A stretch of DNA of 64,000 nucleotides, taken from Corythucha ciliata. Taxonomy: Eukaryota > Arthropoda > Insecta > Hemiptera > Tingidae. Every line of letters starts with the position of its first letter. Position 1 is the stretch's first letter. The stretch covers positions 6,820,001-6,884,000 of the forward strand of contig CM075937.1 in the NCBI GenBank assembly GCA_038030265.1, in the 5' to 3' direction. The notes under the pieces are model-generated. The model was not told where the DNA came from. It was given only the letters and a program-made list of their open reading frames with translations, and did no database searches. The translations under genes and the position numbers were made by a program. Positions 49,596 through 60,656 of this stretch are shown here, in pieces.

Positions 49596-49744
49596 TTTTG
49601 TAATTATTTTTATTCCAAGCCCCCCCCCCCCCTTGGGTTGGGGCCCCTAGACGGTCGCCTACCCTGCCTAACCCCTAATAACGGCCCTGCACACCACAAA
49701 ACTCAACAAATCAAACCTTCGTCCCAGCAAGAACTCCAAGTATT
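49596..49744 (+). repeat. Direct repeat R, left copy
   Basis: About 149 bp, with TTTTGTAATTATTTTTATTCC at its left end and CAAGAACTCCAAGTATT at its right end. It recurs at 57313-57443, nearly identical except for a C-run segment of variable length. It ends exactly where an element beginning CAGGGGCGGAT starts. Confidence 0.85.
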
Positions 49745-49809
49745 CAGGGGCGGATTCACAGATTTGACCGGCCCGGGGTACTGGAAAAATATCGGCCCAA
49801 TAGGCATAT

Positions 49810-50098
49810 ACAGGTTGTAAAAAAACGACTGGACAGAGAAAACCCAGTGAAGGGGCATCTCATTTCTGATCGAAATGACCAATTGCACTTTTCCGAAATT
49901 CCGCTTTGTTTCCGAGATATTTCCAGAATTAAGTTTCCTTGCTAATAAGCTCAAAAACGTAGTAGATGTCGTCTGATATGTTTAAAAATAGGCTCTTTAA
50001 ATAAAAAAAATTGTGCTCTTTCCAATGGGCTCATCATTTTTACTATTGCAACAATTATAGCGTGTGCAACAAGCTGTTTCTGAAAAGAAAAGAAAGAG

Positions 50099-50134
<36 letters not shown>

Positions 50135-50258
50135 CGGATATCTCGGAACCAAAGTGGAATTTCGGAAAAGTGCAAATGGTCATTTCGATCAGAAATGAGA
50201 TCGAAATGACCATCCCCTTCATGGTTTTTCTCTGTCCAGTCGCTTTTTGTACACCCTG
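49810..50258. mobile_element. Foldback element with ~115-bp arms
   Basis: The left arm starts ACAGGTTGTAAAAAAACGA and includes GACTGGACAGAGAAAA and TTTTCCGAAATTCCGCTTTG. It returns inverted at 50140-50258, ending at CAGTCGCTTTTTGTACACCCTG. A run of over 30 A (about 50100-50133) lies in the spacer. It is non-coding. Confidence 0.82.
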
Positions 50259-50319
50259 CATACAGAGTGATTCAGGAGGAATGTCACAAACTTGCACTGG
50301 TGATTGTGGTGACAGGCGA

Positions 50320-50892
50320 AGTCTCCATTTTAGCCGCAAATTCGAGATTTTTCTCAATTCTTGCCGTGAGTTAGCAATTTTTACCATAAATTAGCGCTTT
50401 TTGCTAGTTGGCTGCAAAGTTGCCTCCGGAAGCCTCGGCTCGCCATTTTCTCAATTTTTTGTGAATTAGCAAATTTTCTCAACTTAACCCCCAATTAGCA
50501 ATTTATCATGATTATAACCACTCATTAGCGTTTTTCCTCATTTTAGCCGCTAAAATTATAGATTTTTGTACATTTCACCCACGAATGAAGAGTTTTTCCC
50601 CAATTTTCGTCGCGAATTACGTAAAGCTATTGGTTTTTGGCTGTGGATATTAAGCGATTTTTTCACTTTCTGGCCACGGATTCCCGATTTTTCGCCATTT
50701 TAGATGTGAATTAGCGTTTTTTCTGAGTTTTTGCAGTAATTCGTATTTTTCTTGATTTTAACCGCTAATGAGCCATTTTTCTCATTTTTCTCAATGTCAT
50801 TTATGAATTAGCGCTTTTTCTGTACTTTATCCGCGGAAGCTTCAAGAAAACTTGAGCCGAGAAGTACCGCTTTTTCTCACGTCTGTCCGTGA
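50320..50892 (+). repeat. Subrepeat array, forward units
   Basis: Head-to-tail degenerate ~30-bp units such as TTAGCCGCAAATTCGAGATT and TAGCGCTTTTTGCTAG, the same type as in the hAT elements at 22-24 kb. It runs up to the AGTAGCGTACCGAG string at 50893, where a family Y end in reverse orientation appears to begin. Confidence 0.7.
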
Positions 50893-52640
50893 ATTAGTAG
50901 CGTACCGAGACCGAGAGATAGGGGCGAGGGGGCCGGATCGCCCCGGGCTGATATGCTCGCCCCCGCCGAGCTGATGGGGACCTAAAAATATATGTATAAT
51001 AGGCATAATATATGTGGGTCTAAAAATGTGGATATTAAGGATCTATGTTCATGTTTGTAGATACGTGAAAACAAGTTTTTGGCATGCAGCTGGACAGCGA
51101 TATTGGCTCCTTTCGACGATTTTTAATCCATCCGACCCAGGATGAAGTGCTTGCAGGTGATCAGCAAAGAGTATAACTGATTAATCGATTTAGCCCACAA
51201 AAGCGCTATTCTGAAGGCTCAATTTGAGAAAAAACGTAAGCTTCCACGGGTAACTTCGAGGCTAAAATATAGAGAATACGCTACTACCCAGTACTTTTTA
51301 GGTCCGTATGCGGATAAAGATGAGAAAGCGTACTAATATGCTATTCTTGCAGGAAAGTACCAACGGAGCAAAAAGTTGGGAAAAATCGGTAGTTTTCGTG
51401 GCCAAAACTGTTCAAAAGCCTTCATTCGCGGTATTTCGATGAAACATTCAGAACGAAATTGAGAAAAAACCGCTGATTCGCGGTGTATAGATGCCACCTT
51501 ATGTCTGAAATGAAGAGAAAACGCTAATTTGCTGTTGTTAAGATTGAGACGTGGCTCAGTTTTTGCTTTTCTGCAAGCGCTAAAAGGCAAGAGAACCCTC
51601 TAAGGCTGTACAATAGAAAAAAAAAACACGCTAATTCGGGGCTAAAATTGAGAAAAATGACAAATTCCCAACCGAAATTGCAAAAAATCGCCCGTTCGCG
51701 GATAAAAAGTGAAAAGCCACTAATTCACAGCTAATTCACGTCTGAAATTGAGAAGAATGGCTAATTAGCTGCTAAAATTGGGACATGCGTTAATCCACGG
51801 CAAAAATTGAGAAAAATAGCTATTTCGCTAATGAAATTGACAAAAAGAGCTATTTAGCGGCTAAACTTGGAAACATCCTATTTCGCGGACTTAATTGAAA
51901 AGGAAAGATAATTAATTCGCAGCTAAAATTGTAAAAAAAAATCTATAATTTGCGGATAAAATCTAGAAAAAACGTTCATTCGCGGATTCAAATGAAAAAA
52001 AAATCGACTAATTCACGGCTATATAAGAGAAAACGCCAATTCACGATTAAAATTTAGTAAAAACGCTGACTCGGGGCTAAAATTCAGCAAAAGGCAATAA
52101 TCTGTTGCTTCTGAAGGCAACTTCGTGCCTAAACCTGAAAAAACGCGCTAGTCCATAGCTAAAAGTTGAAAACATAATTGTATATGCGGGCCAAAAATAG
52201 TTCTTACACCGCTAATTTGCGGCCAATATTGAGGAAAATCGCTAATTAATTAGCGCGGCTGAAATTAACGAAAAACGCCTTATTTGCAGCCCAAAGTGCT
52301 TGCTGAAAAGGTTAAAAAAAGCTAATTTGCTGCAAAAATCGAGGAAAACTTCAATTCATGGCAAAAATTGAGAAAAATCCCTAACATGGGATAAAAACGC
52401 TACTTCACAGCTAAAATTGAGGAAAATCACCTATTCGCGGACAAATTGTAGAGGAAAATCTCTGTAATTCACGGCTAAAATTGAAAAAAACTTCAATTTT
52501 CGGCTATTTTATAGTTTTTAAATTTATATTCATAAATCAAATGCGCTTCTTAGGTCATTATTTTCGCCCACCTTCCCTCCCTCCCCCCATCATTTTGCTA
52601 GACGCGCCCCTAAGGACTCGGCACCCACGGGCGGTTGCCC
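50893..52640 (-). mobile_element. Family Y-like element, reverse orientation, one end unclear
   Basis: AGTAGCGTACCGAGACC at 50893 is the inverse of the family Y right end. The next ~250 bp (to 51180), including AATCCATCCGACCC and GGTGATCAGCAAAG, match the inverse of the right part of 15447-16690. Then come arrays of units like GCTAATTCGCGGCTAAAATT to about 52520. The CACTGGCGG end was not found; the element is probably truncated or diverged near 52640. Confidence 0.6.
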
Positions 52641-52740
52641 GGCTCGCCCCTCCTTAAAGCCGGCACGTCGGAGAGAAAAACTACATACAATGATCACAAT
52701 CTGCTTTGCTAGGATGAATATAACGAGGTAGAATGCCTAA

Positions 52741-54161
52741 TAGTCCAGTCAAATGTGCGTTTTGAGAAAATCGCGAAAAACTGATAATTTTTGGCATTTT
52801 TTTTAGTTTTTCGCTTGCAACTCCTCAGTGACGCCTTCTACGGAAAATTGTACCCTGTTCTTTTTTCAAGAGCATCAAGTTCTGCGTCGAATCACTTTTT
52901 CTTTTGTCACAATTGACCCAACCGTTTCGCCGGTATTGATTTTTTTTAAATGGTCATTTTTAGTCGCTTTTGGCAAAAGTGTGTGAAAAAATAAAAGTAG
53001 TTCAACTCTCAGTTGAGTGATGTAATCTCTGACGCTACCTATAAGACTGGTGATATGGCGAGTTTTAACATTTGTGGACAAATTTAGTGGGCATAGCCAC
53101 TTTTTTTAAAAAAACAAAACATATTTTCCTATTTTCATCGCCCTGAATATAACATTTTCCGGGTCTTGAAAAATTTGGCAAATATGGTTTCTGACTATAA
53201 ATTTTACCAACCTTCACTGAAAAATAGTGCAATTTTCATCGAAGGCTTCGTTCGATAGTTATAGGCAAAATCGTTCGGCTGAAGAAAGGAGTTATTGGGA
53301 AATTACTCATTTTGCGAATTTCCCATTGCGTTTTATTGCAACTTATCGGGTCTTTATAAAAACGCCATATATGACTCCTTATAGGAAATTTAACGAGCTT
53401 TCAGATGAATTTCGTTAAAGTTTAATCGGATGGATAGTTTTTGAGTTATAGGCCGAAATGTGACAAAAAAGGTTTTTTTGCAGCAAATTTCAAATTGTTT
53501 GACGTTATGGCCCAGTCTTATATTAATCTTCAAATGAAATTTCATATAATAAGTCTGATAGAAAAATCAATCAGCTTTCATATCGATTTTCATAGAAAAA
53601 AATTGGACTACTAGTTCTCGAGCTACTGGCAAAAATGTGCAGAAAAACGTGGTTTTTGGGCCGCCTTTTTTCGCTAACTGATACCACTGATTTTTCCTGT
53701 AGGTTTCAAGGCTTTTCAATTATGTAAAATTCAATTCTGCAAACTTTTGATATCTTGACATTTTTCGATTGGAACAGCCGTTTTTAAGTTGTAGCTGCCT
53801 TAGTCATTTTTATTAATTAATTTTACCAAAAGTGGCTAAAAATGACCATTTCAAAAAATTAATACCGGTGAAACGGCTGGATCAATTGTGACAAAAGAAA
53901 GAACGATTCGACGCAGAATTCAATGCTTTTCAAAAAGTGAGAGGTTAACATTTTCCGTAGAATGCGTCATTAAGAAGTTATAAGCAAAAAACTGAAAAAA
54001 GTGCGAAAAATGAGCAGTTTTTCGCGATTTTCTCAAAACGCACAGGGGAATTTTGTTGGATCTCTTCAGATTCGTGTTCCTCACCCCAAAAAACATAGAA
54101 TGAAGTGAAAAAATCGGAGACGAGATTTTTGTCCACGTGGAACTACCGTTTGACTGGACTA
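52741..54161. mobile_element. 1.4-kb element with very long TIRs, TAA duplication
   Basis: TAGTCCAGTCAAA and TTTGACTGGACTA are the ends, flanked by TAA on both sides (52738-52740, 54162-54164), a PIF/Harbinger-type duplication. Imperfect inverted homology reaches ~250 bp inward, including AAATGGTCATTTTTAG and its inverse. The centre repeats a phrase of the type GAGTTATAGGCCGAAATGTG several times. No transposase is seen. Confidence 0.82.
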
Positions 54162-54504
54162 TAAGTCCCCGATCAAGTCCTAACGCCCAGTGCCCTGAAG
54201 ATTACGACGAGACCATAAAATCGGTATCGGTGCAGATATAAGACAGCAGAGTAGGGAAAAAATGTATGCAGCTTGAGGGCTGAGACACAAAAATGCTGCG
54301 GCAGGCCTTTAGAGTATGTGTATTCTGGGTGTTCTCAATGAGTGAATTTTGAACCTACTGCTAAGCTATACGCTATAAAACAGCCTTGTGTCTTGCGTCA
54401 AGGGTTAAAGGGTGTCTTGGTCTTAAGAAAACCCTACTTGATAGGTGTTCTCATTTGTCTCATTGTACATATGCTAAAATAGGCCAGTTCCGGCATTCTG
54501 TAGG

Positions 54505-57155
54505 CAGGGCTGGGCAGTAATTGAATTGCATGTAATTGAATTACGTAATTCAATTACAATTAGTAATTTGTAATTGATAACAACACGCCATTGTAATTGA
54601 TAATTTGTAATTAAAAGCACTTTTTCGAAGTAATTTGTAATATTACTTCGAAAACTCAGCGGGTACTATTTCGCGCCTTACTTGGAGCTTTTGGAAGAGT
54701 TTTTGCATGAAATTCTCTGAAAAAAAAGAGTTTCAAAGCAATTATGACACGAGCGATATCCTCGAGCTTAGGGTTGCCAATTTGAAATTTGAGAAAAACG
54801 GTACAAAAGTTTCATCGAAACCCCAAACCAGTGGCGTAAGTAGGAATTTGTCTTGGGGGGGGGGGATCAGATTGAAATCCCGTAAGGTTGAAAGGAGGCG
54901 GGTAATTTCACATTTTAGTCATCATTCCACCCAGCCAGCACACTCTTGAATCTGGACATCTTGCTGGCCTCATCATAGCCTCAATCTCTCCGTTAAGGGC
55001 GATTTTTGGACTCTACCCGCAAATTAGCGCTTTTCTCAATTTTGGCCGAGTGTACCGTTCTTCCCAATTTCAGCCGCAGATTAGCGGTTTTGCCCCAACC
55101 CCTTCCATAGCCATGAATTTGCGCATTTTCTCAACTTAAGCAGCAAAGTATCGTTTTTATCCTGAGAGCGAATTTTCTTAGTTATCCACGTTTTCCTCAA
55201 TTTCAGCAGCGAATTACCGATTTTTTAATCTTTTTACCAGGGGGTTAGCACTTTTCTCAGTTTCAGCTGGAAATTAACGTTTTTCTTTAGTGTTTTCCTC
55301 AATATTAGCCGCAAAATAGGGAGACTTTTCACGAATAACGATGTTTTTGTTTCACCATACGCAATGCATGAGCGATTTTCCTCAGTTTACTCGGAAATTA
55401 GCGGTTTCTTCACCTATTGCCACAAATTGGCTTTTTTTTTTCAATTTCAGCCTGAAAAGCTGCCTTCAGAATCCGCAAATTAGCGTATATTCAGTTTTTG
55501 GTGCAAATAAGAATTTTTCTCAATTTCAACCGCGAATTAGCGCTTTTTTTAAATTGTAGCGGCGACGTGTCGTGGCGTTTCAAACCTGTGTATTAGCGAA
55601 TTTTCTCAATTTCAGTCACAAATTGGCGTCTGGCGCAATTTAAGCTGTAAATTGGCGATTTTTTCCATACTTAGCCGCGAATTAGCAATTTTCTCAATTT
55701 TTAGGCTTAAAATTAACCTTTCTCTTAATTTTGACCAGGCTGATTATTTCATTTTCTAAATATTACCCGCAAATTAGCGGGTTTTCACATTATACCACCG
55801 CATTAGCAATTTTATAAAACTTTTATAGATATAGATTATTGCTTCTTTTCAGTTCTAGCCGTGAATTAGCGTAATTTTTAACATTGTACTATAGCCATGC
55901 ATGAATTTGCCATTTTTCTGATTTTAGCCACAAAAATGCCTTCAGAGGGTACGAATTTAAATTATAAATGTAATTTTTTTTTTTTCAAACCAAAAATGTA
56001 CATCTGTCCATCATTTTCTGTCAAAAAATCATTATTATTAAATTATAAATTTCACGACACTTAATTCGTGAATTATTGATGTTTCTCAATTTTAAGCGAA
56101 TTTTCGCTTTTTCTAAATTTTAGCAGCGTGTTAGCATCTCCATGCAACCCGTGCATTATCTACTGAATTTTGTCAATTTTTGCCAAGAATCGGCGTTTGA
56201 CTCAATTTAAGCTGCAAATTAACAATTTTTCCAATTTTTAACTGAGAATTAGCACTTTTCCCCCAATTTGAACTGAAAATTAACGTTTTTCTTAATTTCA
56301 GCTGCGCTAATTGGTGATTTTTTTCAATTTTTGCCGCGAATTAGTGGTTTTGTTCATTTTGAATCCGCGAATTAACGTTTTTCCATAACTCTATATCTGC
56401 AAATTGCAAATTAGCGATTTTTCCCAATTTCAGTGTGAAATAGCGTTTTGTGCTATTTTTGCGTCCATTCAGCATCCTATTCCCTTTTTCATACGCGAAT
56501 GGGCGATTTTACGCCTTTTCAGTTGTAAATTTGCCATTTTTGGCCAATTTCAACCTGAAAGCGTCTTTTATTTGTCAGTATTATAGCGTGTTTTCTCAAC
56601 TTTACACAAAACTTTTTGCGTTGATTTTCACAATTTATTTGTAGAATGGCCTCCATGTACCGGGAATCAGCGATTTTTTTCTTAATTTTAGTCTGGACGT
56701 TGCATCGCGAGACCACGAATCAGCCATTAGCGAATTAGCCAAATTAGCAAACCATGACTATCCGGGGTTCCCCGTGACAGTTCGCAGGCTGGGATGTGGG
56801 GCAAAATTAGCCAAATTAGCAAATTTTACCCCGGACATTTCGCAACCCTACTCATGCGACGCGTTTGGCATCTTGGGGCTATGCTGTTCCTGCTTCCTAT
56901 CACAAAGATCTGTTCTGACGTTCGATTGTTGGCTGGACGCACTAAAAAAATGACAGTGAATAAGAGGAAGACGCTTGCGTGTTCCACAAATCCAGCTCTT
57001 GGGTAATTGTTAATTGAAAAAGTAATTCAATTACAGTAATTGTAATTTGTAATTATTCGTGGAAGTGAAAAGTAATTGGTAATTTGTAATTAATCCGCTT
57101 TTTTGGAAGTAATTTGTAATTAATTACTCAAAAAGCTGTAATTTGCCCACCCCTG
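54505..57155. mobile_element. hAT element with exact 8-bp TSD, hosts family X copy
   Basis: The ends CAGGGCTGGGCAGTAATTG and GTAATTTGCCCACCCCTG are inverted repeats of a common hAT style. The exact duplication TCTGTAGG occurs at 54497-54504 and 57156-57163. Sub-terminal regions are packed with TAATTTGTAATTG motifs on both sides. The interior holds a family X fragment from 54829. Confidence 0.92.
54829..56735 (+). mobile_element. Family X fragment, right end missing
   Basis: It starts CAGTGGCGTAAGTAGGAATT, followed by a 12-base G run. The next 170 bp match, inverted, the right end of 37236-38933. From about 55010 to 56735 it is a subrepeat array (TTAGCCGCGAATTAGCAATT-like units). The expected CCTACGCCACTG end is absent, so the copy is truncated or rearranged. 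The array matches that at 37.3-38.7 kb over long stretches, so the two are close relatives. Confidence 0.78.
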
Positions 57156-57312
57156 TCTGTAGGCTTACCTTAGGGACCATTACCGAGAATAACTAATCTG
57201 TAGTTACCAGTTTTCTCAGGATGGCTGGGATCCGTCAAAGAGTTGGGGGGGGGGGAGCAGGCATCGGCCCTCCGGGCTCAGCCCGATCGCCCACCCCCTG
57301 TATCCGTCCCTG

Positions 57313-57443
57313 TTTTGTAATTATTTTTATTCCTTGGAAGGGCCCTTAGGCGGTCGCCTACCCTGCCTACCCCCTAATAACGGCCCTGCACACCACAAAA
57401 CTCAACAAATCAAACCTTCGTCCCAGCAAGAACTCCAAGTATT
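57313..57443 (+). repeat. Direct repeat R, right copy
   Basis: The partner of 49596-49744. It begins immediately after the ATCCGTCCCTG end and finishes with AACTCCAAGTATT, then diverges (GAGTAGG instead of CAGGGGC). Confidence 0.85.
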
Positions 57444-57962
57444 GAGTAGGAGCGTACGTTATTTTTCACCCCCTGACCATCACCACCCCAACAGCCACCA
57501 TCAACAACAACGTAACATACATAATTACATACAATATTTTCCCCTCAGAGATCAAGACTTTTAACCACGATTAGAAACCAGAACAGATGAAACACTCCGA
57601 ACCCTGTTCAGCACAATCGTAATCGCTAACCCAGATAATAATTCAAAATATACATGACATGAGAAAAGAGGCTTGAAAAATTGCTTTCTAGGAAGCGCCA
57701 CTTTACGGATGCCGTATCAAAACAAAACAAAAGCAACCGGTACATTATATTTCTTTATATTCGCCTAATTTGGAATATATTTTTATTTTATTCGTAATGT
57801 CTTATTTCGAGAGGTCTAGACATGTAACTGGAAAAAATTGATATGATTCATGTCTTTCCACTTTGTGTTTTCTACCCTAATTTTTGGAGGTTGACTCGGT
57901 GAGAGCTGAGCAAACCGAGCTCTACAGGTGCAAGTTTAGTTTGAGATCACTCACTTACTCGG

Positions 57963-58217
57963 ATGGCTTTGTTTACGTCCATTCCACAAGAAACATTCTT
58001 ACTTGTCGAAAACTTTTGGAGAAATGAAAGTTCCGACATTATTACGGCGTCTGTCGACCGACCTCAACAAGCCAACACGAACGCGAACACGCACACGGAA
58101 ACTACTGAGGAAAAGAAGATGGCTGCTCGATGCCCCTACCACCCCTCGATCGTTCGAGCGCCAGCCGCTGCTTGCTCTCGGAGCTGGCTGCGTACAGCAT
58201 CTAAAGGTTCCATGAGG
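57963..58217 (+). CDS. Possible first exon, mitochondrial-type leader
   Basis: A GC-rich island in AT-rich surroundings. An ATG at 58119 in good context (AAGATGG) opens MAARCPYHPSIVRAPAAACSR, a basic leader without acidic residues, and reaches a donor-like AGG/GTGAGG at 58217. The same frame is open back to an ATG at 57963. Other frames are also open here because of composition, and no downstream exon was identified before the window end. It could be a promoter CpG-type island with a short first exon. Confidence 0.28.
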
Positions 58218-60656
58218 GTGAGGGTATCCGACTATCCGTATCTTTAATGATGTGAAGTGTGGGATTTCGAGTCGAAATCCAATCAATGTTTTAATTTTCC
58301 CATAGTGCCCATAACTGTCAGTAAGTAGTTCACCTGGATAATTAACAATCGCATGAATTGGTAAGCCAAATCAATCTTTTTTTTGTTGCTTTAACAGACA
58401 TAAATCTGTGACCGCTGAAAATATGGTTGAAGATCAAAACTCTGCCCTACTTGGCTGTCTATTAGGATGCTTTTACCTTTATTGATTATGACGAGTTATC
58501 TGGTTCACCGTATCTGGAAAAATCTGGCACAGTACTCATCGGGCAATAATTTTTGACATGTGGATGCACCTACTCCTCGTTCGGTTGAGACCCAACGAGG
58601 CTGTATTTCTATTTTCCAACTCCCTAACTGGCTCTTTTCCAATTGTTGCGTGTTATGGAGAGAGGGGACCGTAGACTCGCAATTTAAAAATCGCTAATTC
58701 AGAGCGAGCTGCTTTGAGCTTGGCGAGAACGCTGGCCGGTATGGGCCGAACATGGGCTCTTGACTGAGCTTTTTATAGTCCCTTGACCCTCCCATCTCCA
58801 TGTAATTCTAAGAAGAATGAAAAGAGGATTGATTCCATGGGTCTGGATTTTGAGGCTTATGAGACATTTCTTGATTCTTGTCACCTACAGTGCTCGGGAA
58901 TGCTCGGTTTTTGGGTATACACTGAAAGTTTTATTGATGCGCCAGCGAGCAAGTTTCCCCGGACAGACGCTTATGGCCAGTCATGGTAAACTTCCTTCTC
59001 CATGCTCAACACTCAAAATAACTCAAACTAATATGGTAAGCAAGAGCAAGCAGGTGTGTCCATACCCCAATCGTCCTCGCTTCTCTTCAGCGTCATTACG
59101 GGGTGAACAAATTTGCGCAAATTGATCAGACGTATTCTCAGTTATAGGACATTCCCTGTGGTCCTGCTTCACTTGTGGTCATCGACCTCACATCCTCCTC
59201 TTTTACGCGTTAGGAACTCGTTATTTAGTTAGAAACCCTTTCCCGAAACCAATCAGTCAGTTTTTGTAGGCCAAAATTACCTCACAAGAGTATGTCGCTG
59301 TTTTTCGTGTTGAATTGCTGTTTCAGGATTGTGGAATGAAACATCCACTTTGTTTGCTGCTTGGGAGGTTCAAGTGTAATTTTTCCCCCTTCATACTACC
59401 ATATTCCAGAGTAGTACAATGCTCAGCTTTTTACTTATGAAGGCCCGCTGGATCCCGCGGGGTTAGTTGGGCTGATTCCTCGACGCCAAAGCAGCCTAGC
59501 GATAAGTTCCGTGGGCTTCGAGAGCCTCTTCCCTTTGGACTTGAGTGAAGTCGAATCCGTGACCTTCGTTCGCGGGAAAATTCACTTGAAGCTCGACAGT
59601 CCTGATGAGGTCGAGTTCGGCTTCATTCGCCACCCCCCTCAACACCCCTTTCTTCTGAATTGTCACAATTGTCACATTCGCTTCACAACAATCAAACTCT
59701 TCGATCGACTGAATATTTCAATTCATTAATAAATAGGTAATAAATTCATTAATAAATAGTTGAAAGACTCCTCACGGCCTCACGTGATATTAGCGATGGT
59801 GCGTAGGGCGCAGGATGGTGTATTAGTAAACAAATAAGTAGGTATATCCAATTTAATATTAATAAGAATTAACTAATTATTTTTTTATCTTCGAACAAAT
59901 CCGGAAATCCCGCAGATAAAAAGGCGGATACATAGGAACTTTTGAAACCGACCTCGCCTGCGGCCTGCCGATGGCGCTGAAGGATGAGCTTGAGCTATAG
60001 TAAGCAAAAATTCAAAAGCTCTCATGAAATTATGCATTTGAAAATGTCAGTATATATTTTTTTTAAAGTTGTTAACACATCTTCAGTATTTGGGACCAAG
60101 AGATTAACAGAAATTTGGGTTGGACGGGTTAGTGAAGAGTGCGCCGATTTTTTCTTTTTCTTTGTCGGCAATAATTTTCTTTGAGAGCGAATTTTGTTTT
60201 TTTCATGGGGGTGGATGAGAAGGATCCCGGAGAAATTCATGGACAGATGTTTTACTGGAAGGTACTACCCAAATTCCTTCCTAGCTCACAAACACCGCTC
60301 TCCTGAAGACTGCTCGATGTTTTGTGATGCCTACTTCTAATCGTCGGAATTTTTGACGTGACCTTCTCTTTCTTAAGGTGTATCAGTCTCGCGAACATCT
60401 TGTTACAGAGGAGCTTCAGGAGAGCTTCAATTTCAAGACTATGTTCTGCCAGTTAATTATAATTTCCTTAATTTAGGGAGTTTGACGAGCCACAGAGGGC
60501 AAATGCCCCAGAGGCAGACGATCATATTCGTAATCAGCTACGTAAAACCTTTCGAATGAGACCAGTTTCAGGACTATGTTCTTCCGGTTAAATTCATGTC
60601 CCTAATTAAGGACTTTAATTAGCTATAAAATCCTTAGGCCCCAGATACACCACGGC
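58218..60656. other. Unresolved region, scattered coding-like pieces
   Basis: No complete gene is visible. The plus-strand frame 59511-59729 (phrases SEVESVTFVRGKIHLKLD) looks like a real coding exon by composition but has no clear splice partners or known domain. The frame at 58783-58989 is similar. These may be exons of one gene begun near 57963 or decayed remnants. Confidence 0.25.

Larger units (their letters stand above)
49745..57312. mobile_element. 7.6-kb compound element with hAT-like ends
   Basis: The ends CAGGGGCGGAT and ATCCGTCCCTG are inverted repeats matching at 10 of 11 positions, in hAT style. Instead of an 8-bp duplication it is bounded by the 130-150-bp direct repeats R. Inside are a long foldback (49810-50258), subrepeat arrays in both orientations (50320-50890 and 51180-52520), a TIR element (52741-54161) and another hAT element (54505-57155). 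It may be one element that accumulated insertions, or a chance pairing of ends. Confidence 0.5.

Noticed and set aside
54748..56853. Additional nested hAT with AGGGTTGC ends
   Set aside because: AGGGTTGCCAATTT and GCAACCCTAC could be TIRs, but the flanking 8-mers match at only about 5 positions and little pairing extends inward.
49596..57443. LTR retrotransposon
   Set aside because: The flanking repeats R do not start with TG or end with CA, there is no primer-binding site or polypurine tract, and no gag/pol coding is visible.
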